A stretch of 8,463 nucleotides of DNA from an uncultured Clostridia bacterium (GTDB taxonomy: Bacteria; Bacillota; Clostridia; Christensenellales; UBA1242): positions 1 to 8,463 of the forward strand of contig CAMYXB010000042.1 in assembly GCA_947303145.1 (NCBI GenBank), written 5' to 3'. The position numbers were made by a program, and so were the translations under genes. The first letter of the stretch is position 1. Each line of letters starts with the position of its first letter. Positions 1-6,393 of this stretch are shown piece by piece. The notes under the pieces are model-generated. The model worked only from the letters and a program-made list of their open reading frames with translations, was not told the origin of the DNA and made no database searches.

Positions 1-30
1 AGTGCTCGTTGATATAAAATTTCTTCGCAT
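1..30 (-). CDS. Partial CDS start at window edge, product unknown
   Basis: Reading leftward, an ATG at 30-28 opens a frame that stays open to the window edge, giving ten residues, MRRNFISTST. A Shine-Dalgarno-like AAAGGA lies at 42-37, 6 nt before the ATG. A near-consensus promoter lies at 58-86, so transcription would start near 51 and leave a leader of about 20 nt. The gene is co-directional with the lipoprotein gene to its right but is separated from it by a terminator. Ten residues are too few to suggest a function. The call rests on the promoter, ribosome-binding site and start codon lying in the right order and spacing. Confidence 0.45.
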   Translation of the reverse strand, partial: MRRNFISTST

Positions 31-57
31 AATTTTTCCTTTGTCCTTAATGAAAAC

Positions 58-86
58 ATAATATCATAAATAGAAAATTTTGCCAA
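58..86 (-). promoter_or_regulatory. Sigma-A-type promoter for the left-edge gene
   Basis: On the minus strand TTGGCA (86-81) is followed by a 17-base spacer and TATTAT (63-58), each matching the consensus at 5 of 6 positions. TGA just before the -10 makes it an extended -10. It points at the ATG at 30. Confidence 0.6.
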
Positions 87-144
87 ATGCTTAAACATGT
101 TAAATAATTAAATATTAAATAAAAAATCTTATAAATAAACTAAA

Positions 145-166
145 AGCAACCGATTTTTCAGTTGCT
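145..166 (-). terminator. Intrinsic terminator of the lipoprotein gene
   Basis: AGCAAC (145-150) and GTTGCT (161-166) form a 6-bp stem with a 10-base loop. On the minus strand the stem is followed by a U-rich tail (TTTTAGTTTATTT). It lies 34 bases downstream of the lipoprotein stop codon. The plus-strand side has no T-run, so the minus orientation is clear. Confidence 0.65.
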
Positions 167-199
167 CATTGTAGTATATGAAATTTAGTTCTTATGAAA

Positions 200-727
200 T
201 TAACCATTGTAATCACTAAAATATTGAATTGTATAACTTAATGCATTGATCATTCTTGGTGCTTCATTACCATATTTAATTTCAATGACATTACTACTGC
301 AAAATCTTATTCTAACATATGTTATTTCATAATCAGTGCAAAAACGTTTATAATATGCGCTTTGAAAAGGATTACTATCGTCTTGATAATATATATAGGA
401 GTTTTTTATTGAAGAAATTTTATTTCTTTCAAAAGGCAAATCACCTGATGGAGAAATGCGATGGTTAATATCGCTTTCTAAAAATTCTTGCTCAGTTATT
501 ACTTCTGGGGCAAGGCAAGTTAAAGAATATTTTGAAGAGAATGTTGTATTGTAAATGTAAGTTGATGAAGTTGAATTACTATTTGTATCATAATTGGAAT
601 ATATTACATTCGCAACTTCTATCCAATTTGTCAAATAAAAACTTGTATTTTGAGTGTTCATATTACAACCAGATAAAACAAAGCAAAGAGACAAAGAAAC
701 TATAATAAAAGATAATATTTTTTTCAT
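200..727 (-). CDS. Hypothetical lipoprotein with lipobox signal peptide
   Basis: This 175-residue protein starts with a classical lipoprotein signal. Lysines at 2-3 precede a hydrophobic stretch at about 4-18 and the lipobox LSGC (18-21), with lipidation expected on Cys21. The mature part should therefore be anchored on the outer face of the membrane. It begins with an Asn/Thr/Ser-rich linker (about 22-60, with many Tyr) and continues into a compact domain of roughly 110 residues ending in FSDYNG. I do not recognise a family and see no catalytic motif. The ATG at 727 is supported by GGAG at 740-737, 9 nt upstream. The gene is monocistronic, with its own promoter and terminator. Its codons look more AT-rich than those of priA and rpoZ, which may mean an accessory gene, but this was judged by eye. 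Lipoprotein status is strong; function is unknown. Confidence 0.85.
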   Translation of the reverse strand: MKKILSFIIVSLSLCFVLSGCNMNTQNTSFYLTNWIEVANVIYSNYDTNSNSTSSTYIYNTTFSSKYSLTCLAPEVITEQEFLESDINHRISPSGDLPFERNKISSIKNSYIYYQDDSNPFQSAYYKRFCTDYEITYVRIRFCSSNVIEIKYGNEAPRMINALSYTIQYFSDYNG

Positions 728-747
728 ATGTAAAAACTCCTTTTTTC

Positions 748-776
748 ATTATAACAAAAATTATAAAAACTTACAA
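748..776 (-). promoter_or_regulatory. Promoter of the lipoprotein gene
   Basis: On the minus strand TTGTAA (776-771), a 17-base spacer and a perfect TATAAT (753-748) are preceded by TGT (extended -10). The predicted transcript start near 741 falls at the ribosome-binding site (GGAG at 740-737), so the leader would be only about 14 nt with the Shine-Dalgarno at its 5' end. Confidence 0.65.
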
Positions 777-822
777 GTAAAAATAGATGTTCTTTTTACA
801 ATGCATTCACTTCACAAAATGT

Positions 823-860
823 AATCTAAATTAAGCTCACGTTTGATTTAGATTTTTTTT
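823..860 (+). terminator. Orphan plus-strand terminator-like hairpin
   Basis: AATCTAAAT (823-831) and ATTTAGATT (846-854) form a perfect 9-bp stem with a 14-base loop, running into eight T residues (853-860) on the plus strand. The minus-strand side lacks a T-run. No plus-strand gene or convincing promoter lies upstream inside the window, since 200-727 is a minus-strand gene. It may end an unseen small or antisense RNA, act as an attenuator, or be left over from a lost gene. Confidence 0.55.
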
Positions 861-875
861 GTCGTTGTGTATTAA

Positions 876-1031
876 AAAAGTAAAAGATTTAAAGCGTGGA
901 GATGGAAGGGAGTTTGCGTTGGAGCTATTAAGGGGGATAATCTTGTTGATAGTGATATATGTAATTTTGGACATTTTGAAAAGGAAAAGTTATTAAGAGC
1001 AAATAAGGTTAAAATTTGGCAGATGGTGTAA
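876..1031 (+). pseudogene. Possible gene relic, or small membrane-peptide frame, in gene-free gap
   Basis: The gap between the lipoprotein gene and the zinc-ribbon gene (728-1095) holds no confident gene. One plus frame is open from 876 to the TAA at 1029-1031 and reads protein-like (for example GDNLVDSDICNFGHFEKEKL) but has no usable upstream start codon. An overlapping frame offers a TTG at 919 preceded by AGGGAG (907-912), 6 nt away, giving 25 residues to the TAA at 994-996. It has a hydrophobic segment (IILLIVIYVIL) followed by a basic tail (KRKSY), like a single-span membrane peptide. Both cannot easily be functional. The purine-rich plus strand and missing start suggest the eroded end of a former gene, and the tiny membrane peptide is the alternative. 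Neither is recognised. Confidence 0.25.
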
Positions 1032-1036
1032 TTTCA

Positions 1037-1065
1037 TTGCATTATTTCGTCATATTTGTTATTAT
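1037..1065 (+). promoter_or_regulatory. Promoter of the zinc-ribbon gene
   Basis: TTGCAT (1037-1042), a 17-base spacer and TATTAT (1060-1065) are preceded by TGT (extended -10). The predicted start lies near 1072, just before AAGGAG at 1081-1086 and the ATG at 1096. Confidence 0.55.
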
Positions 1066-1095
1066 TGAATATATTAGACGAAGGAGAAATATAAA

Positions 1096-1431
1096 ATGAG
1101 ATGTAAAAATTGTGGTGCAGAGACTGAAAATGCGAAATTCTGCACATATTGTGGGAAAAGTCTAGAAGGTGCACATATTTTGGCTGTGCAGATTCTTAAA
1201 GCATACACTTTGACAGGAAGGGGTTTTATGGTAAATGGTATTGCCATGTCTAATATAGAGTCAAATGATGTTTTAATAAACAACCGCACAAACAAAAAAT
1301 TTGCCATAAATTACATTGTAAATGCGAAATTTAAGATGACAAAAAAGGCTGAAGAAAATAAAGAATATACTTTTTGCCTCTCTGGTGCGACTGCTGGTGA
1401 TTTTGAAGCGGGAGATAATTTGGTTATATAA
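1096..1431 (+). CDS. Zinc-ribbon protein with EF-Tu domain-2-like barrel
   Basis: This 111-residue protein opens with a zinc ribbon: CxxC at 3-6 and CxxC at 16-19 (CTYCG), the short treble-clef type common at the start of Firmicutes proteins. Residues about 35-111 read like the beta-barrel domain 2 of translational GTPases. They show LTGRG (39-43) with a following V..G, an I....D turn near 54-58, and LSGA..GDFEAGD near 95-107, which mirrors the 'LLRGi...di..Gd' end of EF-Tu domain 2. There is no GTPase domain, signal peptide or membrane span, so a cytoplasmic binding protein is likely. The partner is unknown; RNA or ribosome binding is only inference. The ATG is backed by AAGGAG (1081-1086), 9 nt upstream. 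The gene has its own promoter and appears monocistronic. The ribbon is certain in pattern; the barrel assignment is by eye. Confidence 0.85.
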   Translation: MRCKNCGAETENAKFCTYCGKSLEGAHILAVQILKAYTLTGRGFMVNGIAMSNIESNDVLINNRTNKKFAINYIVNAKFKMTKKAEENKEYTFCLSGATAGDFEAGDNLVI

Positions 1432-1443
1432 CAAATAATTATT

Positions 1444-1477
1444 AAAAAATTAAGATTGTGATGTTTTAATTTTTTTT
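1444..1477 (+). terminator. Weak AT-only terminator after the zinc-ribbon gene
   Basis: AAAAAATTAA (1444-1453) can pair with TTAATTTTTT (1466-1475) around a 12-base loop, running into eight T residues (1470-1477). The stem has no G-C pair, so termination may be weak. Its position 12 bases past the stop codon fits. Confidence 0.4.
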
Positions 1478-1520
1478 CAAAAGATCCTCAAAAAATAAAC
1501 AAATTGTGTAGCTAATCCTA

Positions 1521-1549
1521 TTGTTTACTATAATATTTTGTGCTATAAT
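1521..1549 (+). promoter_or_regulatory. Promoter of the EAL-domain gene
   Basis: TTGTTT (1521-1526), a 17-base spacer and a perfect TATAAT (1544-1549) are preceded by TGC (extended -10). A second TATAAT at 1529-1534 with TTGTGT at 1504-1509 (19-base spacer) could be an overlapping second promoter. Predicted transcription starts near 1556, leaving a leader of about 90 nt before the ATG at 1648. Confidence 0.65.
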
Positions 1550-1647
1550 GTCATCAAATAATATATAGATCGGCTGAAAATAATGTAGAAATATTTATGA
1601 TAGTTTCAATTTATCATATTTTCGCTAAAAAAAGGGAGAAATGCATT

Positions 1648-2523
1648 ATGGCACAATTTGATGTAGACAAATACAAGGAAATATCTCAAAAAATTTCTCA
1701 CATGGAGAAGAGGAGTGACATGTATGATGTGTTTAGTCAAAATGATGAGGCATGTCAGGGGCTTAGAGACACCATTTTAGGCAGTGTTTTTGATGGGAAA
1801 TATACTATGGCGTATCAACCACACATCGACAAAGAGGGCTCTTGCACTGGTGCCGAGGCACTATTTAGATTAAATATCGATGGCGTGTTCATCAATCCTG
1901 CCTTTGTATTCGCACTCGCTGGATATTATGGCGAGGAAAAATCCTTGACTCTACACACCCTTGATAGAGTTTGTGCTGAATCTATTGAGTTTGGTGAGAA
2001 AATCACTCCATATTTTGTCACGACATTCAATGTGGACCCAGACATTTTTTGTGATTTCTGTGATGAATACAGGGCAGTCCTCGAAAAACACCACATTAAC
2101 CCTCATTCCATCGCCATAGAGATGACAGAGGGGAGCATTTTGACTGACGAAGTGAAAGAGAAGATGAAGAAACTGCACGATGAAGGCACGAATATCCTGA
2201 TAGACGACTTCGGACAGGGTGAAAAGAGGAAGATAGACGACTATGCTCAATGCTACAAAATCCCCAAGGAAACAGTGGATGATATTGACAAAAATATATT
2301 CAAAAGACTGAATTTCATAATCAAATGCAAATCACTCAAAAGGCATAATAAAAAGATAATAGTGGAAGGTATAGAGAATGCCAAACAAAACAAAATTGCT
2401 CAAAAATATGCCGACTCCATTCAAGGATATTTTTATTCCAAGCCAATTCCCAAGGCAGATTTCTTAGAAAAATACACCCCCAAGGAAAATGAGTTGGAGA
2501 CAATCGCAAATAATTCATATTAA
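1648..2523 (+). CDS. Stand-alone EAL-domain protein, probable c-di-GMP phosphodiesterase
   Basis: EAL enzymes linearise cyclic-di-GMP to pGpG. I chose ATG 1648 (291 residues) over the in-frame ATG at 1597 because GGGAG (1634-1638) lies 9 nt before it and the earlier ATG has no clear site. After a charged N-terminus of about 45 residues, the EAL fold spans about 50-275. Core residues can be matched by motif: E70 of EAL, N128 (FNVD), E158 and E161 (IEMTE), D186-D187 (DDFGQG), K204 (YKIP), E240 and E243 (VEGIE), and Q259 (QGYFYSKPIP). Spacing between them is close to that in characterised EAL enzymes. Loop 6 is unusual: DDFGQGEKRK replaces DDFGTGYSSL, and the usual K-I-D has become K-I-P. No GGDEF, sensor or membrane segment is seen, so it should be cytoplasmic. 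Activity is likely but not certain, because loop 6 shapes metal binding and dimerisation in this family. Confidence 0.88.
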   Translation: MAQFDVDKYKEISQKISHMEKRSDMYDVFSQNDEACQGLRDTILGSVFDGKYTMAYQPHIDKEGSCTGAEALFRLNIDGVFINPAFVFALAGYYGEEKSLTLHTLDRVCAESIEFGEKITPYFVTTFNVDPDIFCDFCDEYRAVLEKHHINPHSIAIEMTEGSILTDEVKEKMKKLHDEGTNILIDDFGQGEKRKIDDYAQCYKIPKETVDDIDKNIFKRLNFIIKCKSLKRHNKKIIVEGIENAKQNKIAQKYADSIQGYFYSKPIPKADFLEKYTPKENELETIANNSY

Positions 2524-2549
2524 AAAAGGAACATAAGGTTCCTTTTTTT
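2522..2549 (+). terminator. Terminator of the EAL gene, possibly bidirectional
   Basis: AAAAAAGGAAC (2522-2532) pairs with GTTCCTTTTTT (2538-2548) around a 5-base loop, ending in seven T residues (2543-2549). The stem starts inside the TAA stop codon. The A-run on the left gives a U-tail on the minus strand too, so it may also back up termination of rpmB transcripts. Confidence 0.8.
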
Positions 2550-2587
2550 GCTGTTTATTCAAGAAAAATATAAAAAAATTGTAAAAT

Positions 2588-2618
2588 AAAAAAAAGTAAT
2601 GTGCTTTTGGCACATTAC
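2588..2618 (-). terminator. Intrinsic terminator of rpmB overlapping its stop codon
   Basis: On the minus strand a perfect 9-bp stem (2618-2610 with 2604-2596, sequence GTAATGTGC/GCACATTAC) with a 5-base loop is followed by eight T residues (2595-2588). The first arm covers the rpmB stop codon (2617-2615). It would also end any transcript reading through from the upstream 308-residue gene. Confidence 0.85.
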
Positions 2619-2812
2619 ACCTTGATTAAATCTTTGTTCTTCATGCACTTGGTGCAGACATACTTCTTGGTAGGGGTGGCTCCTTCCATAACGGTGATGC
2701 GCTGCACATTGCTCTTCTTGTGTGTCAATGTCCTACGAGTCATCTGGGAGCTCCTATAACTCAATGTGCTGGCTCTAAGTTGGTCCTTACCACATATTTC
2801 GCATTTTGCCAT
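2615..2812 (-). CDS. rpmB: 50S ribosomal protein L28 (bL28), zinc-binding form
   Basis: This 65-residue basic protein matches bL28, a structural protein of the large ribosomal subunit. It starts MAKCEICGK and ends with YVCTKCMK. C4, C7, C53 and C56 form the two CxxC pairs of the zinc-containing (C+) version of L28. The middle YRSSQMTRRT and N35-V-Q-R-I match the conserved 'S...TRR....N.Q.v' core. Length is normal for the family (about 60-65 residues in Firmicutes). The ATG is preceded by AAGGAG (2828-2823), 10 nt away. The gene has its own promoter at 2847-2874 and a terminator whose stem includes the stop codon, so it can be transcribed alone, although read-through from the upstream 308-residue gene is possible because no terminator is visible between them. 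Confidence 0.96.
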   Translation of the reverse strand: MAKCEICGKDQLRASTLSYRSSQMTRRTLTHKKSNVQRITVMEGATPTKKYVCTKCMKNKDLIKV

Positions 2813-2846
2813 GTTAAATCATCTCCTTAAAAACTTTTACTTGCTT

Positions 2847-2874
2847 ATTATACACAAAAATAATATTTTGTCAA
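2847..2874 (-). promoter_or_regulatory. Strong promoter of rpmB
   Basis: On the minus strand a perfect TTGACA (2874-2869) and a perfect TATAAT (2852-2847) are separated by 16 bases. The predicted start is near 2840, about 28 nt before the ATG. A consensus promoter fits a highly expressed ribosomal-protein gene. Confidence 0.8.
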
Positions 2875-2900
2875 ATGAAATTCTAAAAAATACCTGAAAT

Positions 2901-3827
2901 CTACAAACTTTGCTCTTGAGAAGTGTCTTTGACTTTCACTCGAGGGGAAAGCGTGTATGTATTCTTGCCACAATGAATGATAAGTGGATATACCCCGAGA
3001 TCTAGCTGTCCTATCTTGCCATAAAACTTCTTGGGACGGATGAGGTTGTCCACCATATTGTTGCCTGTAGTAATAACGGAACCGTCCACCTTTAATTCGT
3101 CTGTATAGTAAAGGTAGGCAAAGTGTGAATCATCATAGCCGATGCGGAAAGACTCGTTCATTTTGATTCCATCAATTTTGGCTTTATTAAAACTTATTTG
3201 ATTAGAAGGAATTTCGTGTGACAAGGAAATCTTGCCATCAAATTTCATATCCGAAAACTCTATCTTGTCTGCAGGAATATCGAGCTTAATATTATTCTTA
3301 ATTTCAAGCATAGGACCTGCGATATAGTCTAAATCTAAGTCCTCGCCAAGATATACATAGGCGTTCTGCTTATCATCGAGATATATCCCGCCCACCTCCA
3401 CCTCTTCTTGAGAAAGGGCATGTCTGGGTTTTTTAACTATAGCCTTGCGCTTGCGTGTAGTGGAATAGCCTTCCTTATGTGTGGCTCTGTCAATGACATT
3501 CCTCTTCTCGCTATTGAGCATGTCTATAGCCTGCTCCACTGCTCTACTCAGTGACATGAAGTCGCTATACGTCATCTGGCTCCTACCTCCTGCGGTGAGT
3601 TCTATCACCTCATTCTTATAGTATCCGCCAGAAGTGGAACATCTGCCCGGCTTGTGCACTGTGAGGACGAGGACTCCATCGGTGAGTTTGACACTCTCTC
3701 CTTTGATATAATAGGCATCGAAGCGTGTGCCAGCGATACCACGAACTATCTTCGAATAAGTGCCATCGTATTCTTTATCTATATTTTTTTGGTCTAAGAT
3801 TTTCTTAATCTTCTTCTCTTTGCTCAT
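2901..3827 (-). CDS. Conserved-looking hypothetical protein, 308 residues
   Basis: I do not recognise this protein. It has no signal peptide or membrane span, so it is probably cytoplasmic. Three parts can be seen. A lysine-rich start (1-20) leads into a domain at about 21-105 with a hydrophobic strand (GVLVLTVH, 51-58), a Gly/Ser turn and a helix (FMSLSRAVEQAIDML, 90-104). A very basic linker follows (about 107-137, including RKRKAIVKKPR at 125-135), which could touch nucleic acid. The C-terminal beta-rich region (about 140-300) begins with VEVGGIYLDDKQNAYVYLG (143-161). The linker suggests a nucleic-acid partner only weakly. The ATG is well supported by GGAGGG (3840-3835), 7 nt upstream. 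A perfect promoter sits just after the priA stop, so it is expressed separately from the rpoZ-priA operon or in addition to it. No terminator follows, so transcripts may continue into rpmB. Confidence 0.85.
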   Translation of the reverse strand: MSKEKKIKKILDQKNIDKEYDGTYSKIVRGIAGTRFDAYYIKGESVKLTDGVLVLTVHKPGRCSTSGGYYKNEVIELTAGGRSQMTYSDFMSLSRAVEQAIDMLNSEKRNVIDRATHKEGYSTTRKRKAIVKKPRHALSQEEVEVGGIYLDDKQNAYVYLGEDLDLDYIAGPMLEIKNNIKLDIPADKIEFSDMKFDGKISLSHEIPSNQISFNKAKIDGIKMNESFRIGYDDSHFAYLYYTDELKVDGSVITTGNNMVDNLIRPKKFYGKIGQLDLGVYPLIIHCGKNTYTLSPRVKVKDTSQEQSL

Positions 3828-3858
3828 AACGGAGCCCTCCTTTTAGTCAGTTTATATA

Positions 3859-3887
3859 ATTATAACAGCAAAAATATTCGATGTCAA
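3859..3887 (-). promoter_or_regulatory. Perfect-consensus promoter of the 308-residue gene
   Basis: On the minus strand TTGACA (3887-3882), a 17-base spacer and TATAAT (3864-3859) all match the consensus, with TGT making an extended -10. It starts only 8 bases from the priA stop codon. The predicted start is near 3852, about 25 nt before the ATG. Confidence 0.85.
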
Positions 3888-3894
3888 TATGGGT

Positions 3895-6078
3895 TTAACT
3901 TAAATTTTGTGGGTCAAGTTCAACAAACACAGACACCTTGTTGTCCTTATTTTTATCGCATATTTCATAAATTCTAGGGATAATGACATCTTTATTTTTC
4001 TCATTGATACGTATCATTATTTGATACCTATAGTGTCCCATGAGACGCTTTTTGGGGCATTTCATGCCAGCAAGATAGACAAAATCGCTGGAGTATGTAT
4101 TGGCTAGTTTCTTTATATCCTGCAAGATGGCTTGAGTAGATGCTTGAGCCTTGTCGTCCGCTTCGCTGGTGATTAGCACTCTAATAATCTCCACAAATGG
4201 AGGAAAATGTGTCATGCTCCTAAGAGACAATTCTCTCTTTAAGAATGAGTCGTAGTCATAATTGGTGGCGCATCTATAGGCAAAATGCTTGGGATAATAT
4301 GTCTGCAATACCACACTTCCCTCGCTGTCGCTCCTACCTGCTCTGCCTGATACTTGAGTAATTAGTTGAAAAGTCCTCTCAATCGCCCTATAATCGCTAA
4401 AGTGCAGGCTGACATCGGCATCTACGATGCCGACAAAAGTGACATCGGCAAAATCGTGTCCTTTGGCAATCATCTGTGTGCCGACAAGTATCGAAGGAGA
4501 GGTGTGATTGAACTGCTCTAGTATCTTGACATAGGCATCTTTGCTGGTGGTGGTGTCATTGTCCAGTCTAAAAATGGGGACGTGAAATCTACTCTTGAGT
4601 TCCTCCACCACTCTCTCGGTGCCCACTGCTCCGAATCTAATGGAAGGTGAGCCACACTTGGGGCAAGTAGTAAGCGACTTATATCTTCTGCTACAGTAGT
4701 GACACTTGAGCATGCCATCTTCCTTGTGATACACCAGTGACACGTCACAATCCTCACACTTGGGGACAAAGCCACATTTTTTGCACATTACGAAAGAGGA
4801 AAATCCTCTTCTGTTGATGAACACCATGGCCTGCTTGCCACTATCTATGCAAGACCGCATTTCGTCCAGAAATTTGCTGGAAAAAATGCCTGTATTGCCC
4901 ATTCTTATCTCACTGAGCATATCCACAATCTGCACCTTTGGCAAATTCTGGCTATTAAATCTAGAATTAAGTTTAATCTGTCTATACTCGCCAGTCTTGA
5001 CAGCATAAGATGATGCCACACTGGGCGTGGCGGAGCCGAGAATGACGGGGCAATCGTGCAAAAAGGCGAGGTATCTGGCCACCTCATGTGTATGAAAACG
5101 AGGGTTGCTCTCGCTGAAATAACTGGAATCATGCTCCTCATCAATCACTATAAGTCCCAGATTGTCAAGTGGAGCGAAAATGGCTGAGCGGGCACCTATG
5201 GCTATCCTCGCCTCGCCATTTTTAAGCCTATTCCACTCGTCATATCTCTCTCCTCGACTGAGCATGCTGTGAAGTATAGCGACAGTATCTCCAAAGGCAT
5301 TCCTAAATCTAGCAGACATCTGGGGAGTGAGAGATATCTCTGGCACCAGCATTATAGCTGTCTTTCCCTTGGATATTACGTCTTTTATGGCAGAAATATA
5401 TACCTCAGTCTTACCACTACCAGTGACACCGAATAATAAAAAAGTCTGATACCTAGAATGTGTTATTGCGTCCACTGCCTTTTGCTGCTCGGCATTTAAT
5501 ACAATGTTCTTTTTGTCTACATTAAAATCTATTTTCGGCTGTCTATATTCATTTTTTTGAAACGGTGTGACATACCCCTTGTCGATAAGGGCCTTGAGAG
5601 CACTGGCGGAGAATTTGGAAGATATGTCGCTACTTTTCGCCTCGCCTACTTCCATGAGATACTGCATAATCTCCATCTGCTTCTTCGCTCTAGCAAGGTC
5701 GGGGAGCGTGTCCACATTGAGCCGAACCATATTTATACTCTTCTCCCTCACTTCTCCACTGCGGATAAATGTGGGGAGAATGAGAGATATGACGTCTATG
5801 AGCCTTAAATAGAAAGTTTTTTTCATAAAAAAACACAGCCGAATCATCTTTTCACTCAAAATCGGCTGTGAGTCTATGACTTTGTCTATACACTTAAGTT
5901 TTTCCACAGGACAACTAGATGTGTCACTTATGCCAAGCACAAAGCCCACGACTCGCCTGTTGCCAAACGGCACTGCCACTCTCACGCCCACTTTTACGTC
6001 CAGTCCATCTGGCACGATGTAGTCAAAAAGTGTGTCTAACCAGCTAGACTGAACATCTACTACAACCTGTGCTATCAT
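3895..6078 (-). CDS. priA: Primosomal protein N' (PriA), replication restart helicase
   Basis: PriA recognises stalled replication forks, unwinds DNA 3' to 5' and reloads the replicative helicase. The 727-residue protein has the full family layout. The N-terminal DNA-binding domain (about 1-105) shows FDYIVPDGL and the VPFG turn. The superfamily 2 helicase core carries Walker A GVTGSGKT (217-224), the DEEH box (313-316) and GSATPS (348-353). A zinc-binding insertion has eight cysteines (432, 435, 441, 444, 459, 462, 472, 475). Motifs V and VI follow as VGTQMIAKGHDF (532-543) and QVSGRAGR (575-582). The C-terminus, VELDPQNLS, matches the usual 'D.DP.NL' ending. Length is typical and nothing is missing. 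The ATG is preceded by AGAGG (6092-6088), 9 nt away. It starts 23 nt after the rpoZ stop with no promoter between, so the two are co-transcribed. No terminator is seen after it; the next gene's promoter follows at once. Confidence 0.97.
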   Translation of the reverse strand: MIAQVVVDVQSSWLDTLFDYIVPDGLDVKVGVRVAVPFGNRRVVGFVLGISDTSSCPVEKLKCIDKVIDSQPILSEKMIRLCFFMKKTFYLRLIDVISLILPTFIRSGEVREKSINMVRLNVDTLPDLARAKKQMEIMQYLMEVGEAKSSDISSKFSASALKALIDKGYVTPFQKNEYRQPKIDFNVDKKNIVLNAEQQKAVDAITHSRYQTFLLFGVTGSGKTEVYISAIKDVISKGKTAIMLVPEISLTPQMSARFRNAFGDTVAILHSMLSRGERYDEWNRLKNGEARIAIGARSAIFAPLDNLGLIVIDEEHDSSYFSESNPRFHTHEVARYLAFLHDCPVILGSATPSVASSYAVKTGEYRQIKLNSRFNSQNLPKVQIVDMLSEIRMGNTGIFSSKFLDEMRSCIDSGKQAMVFINRRGFSSFVMCKKCGFVPKCEDCDVSLVYHKEDGMLKCHYCSRRYKSLTTCPKCGSPSIRFGAVGTERVVEELKSRFHVPIFRLDNDTTTSKDAYVKILEQFNHTSPSILVGTQMIAKGHDFADVTFVGIVDADVSLHFSDYRAIERTFQLITQVSGRAGRSDSEGSVVLQTYYPKHFAYRCATNYDYDSFLKRELSLRSMTHFPPFVEIIRVLITSEADDKAQASTQAILQDIKKLANTYSSDFVYLAGMKCPKKRLMGHYRYQIMIRINEKNKDVIIPRIYEICDKNKDNKVSVFVELDPQNLS

Positions 6079-6101
6079 AATGTAAAGCCTCTATACTACT
6101 A

Positions 6102-6356
6102 TTATTCCTCTTGTTGTCCCTCTGTGTCTACTAGCACTGCTCCGAACTCGATATCGTCCTCGAACATATTGCCCTTGACCACCTTGCCACTATACACCTC
6201 ACGAGCGGCGATGGATATGGCCTTCTCTTGAGAATGCTCGATGACATCTGGAATCTCCTTCTCCAGTTCCTTGGCTCTCTTGGCGACAAGATTGGTCAAA
6301 ATATATTCGTTGCCTGCTATTTTCCTAAGTTCTTCAATAGGTGGATCTATCATCAT
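6102..6356 (-). CDS. rpoZ: RNA polymerase omega subunit
   Basis: Omega is a small subunit that helps assemble and stabilise RNA polymerase. The protein reads MMIDPPIEELRKIAGN at its start, then YILTNLVAKRAKEL and KAISIAAREVYSGKV, matching the omega core 'YtLv.laAkRAreL...kav..A..Ei..gKi'. A longer frame begins at an ATG at 6395, but that codon lies in the -10 box TATAATG and has no ribosome-binding site. I therefore place the start at ATG 6356 (84 residues), with GAAGGA (6374-6369) 12 nt upstream; the next codon is also ATG (6353), so the exact start is open by one residue. The acidic tail (about 65-84, ending GQQEE) is longer than the minimal omega core. It is the first gene of the rpoZ-priA operon. 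In many Firmicutes rpoZ sits near priA, often with gmk and coaBC between or nearby, which are absent here. Confidence 0.9.
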   Translation of the reverse strand: MMIDPPIEELRKIAGNEYILTNLVAKRAKELEKEIPDVIEHSQEKAISIAAREVYSGKVVKGNMFEDDIEFGAVLVDTEGQQEE

Positions 6357-6393
6357 AATATCATCATGTCCTTCTTCAAAAAATCTAAATGTC

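Noticed and set aside
30..98. Minus-strand frame from ATG 98 open to the window edge
   Set aside because: No ribosome-binding site; the frame contains a near-consensus promoter (81-86 and 58-63) that serves a better-supported start at 30 in another frame.
1074..1307. Minus-strand frame opposite the zinc-ribbon gene
   Set aside because: It is a shadow of the plus-strand gene, which has a promoter, ribosome-binding site and clear CxxC motifs.
1597..1647. Upstream in-frame ATG giving a 308-residue EAL protein
   Set aside because: No clear ribosome-binding site precedes ATG 1597, while GGGAG lies 9 nt before ATG 1648, and the extra residues are not part of the EAL fold.
4518..5144. Other-frame open readings within priA on both strands
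   Set aside because: They overlap the intact, well-conserved helicase and zinc-binding region of PriA and carry no independent start signals.
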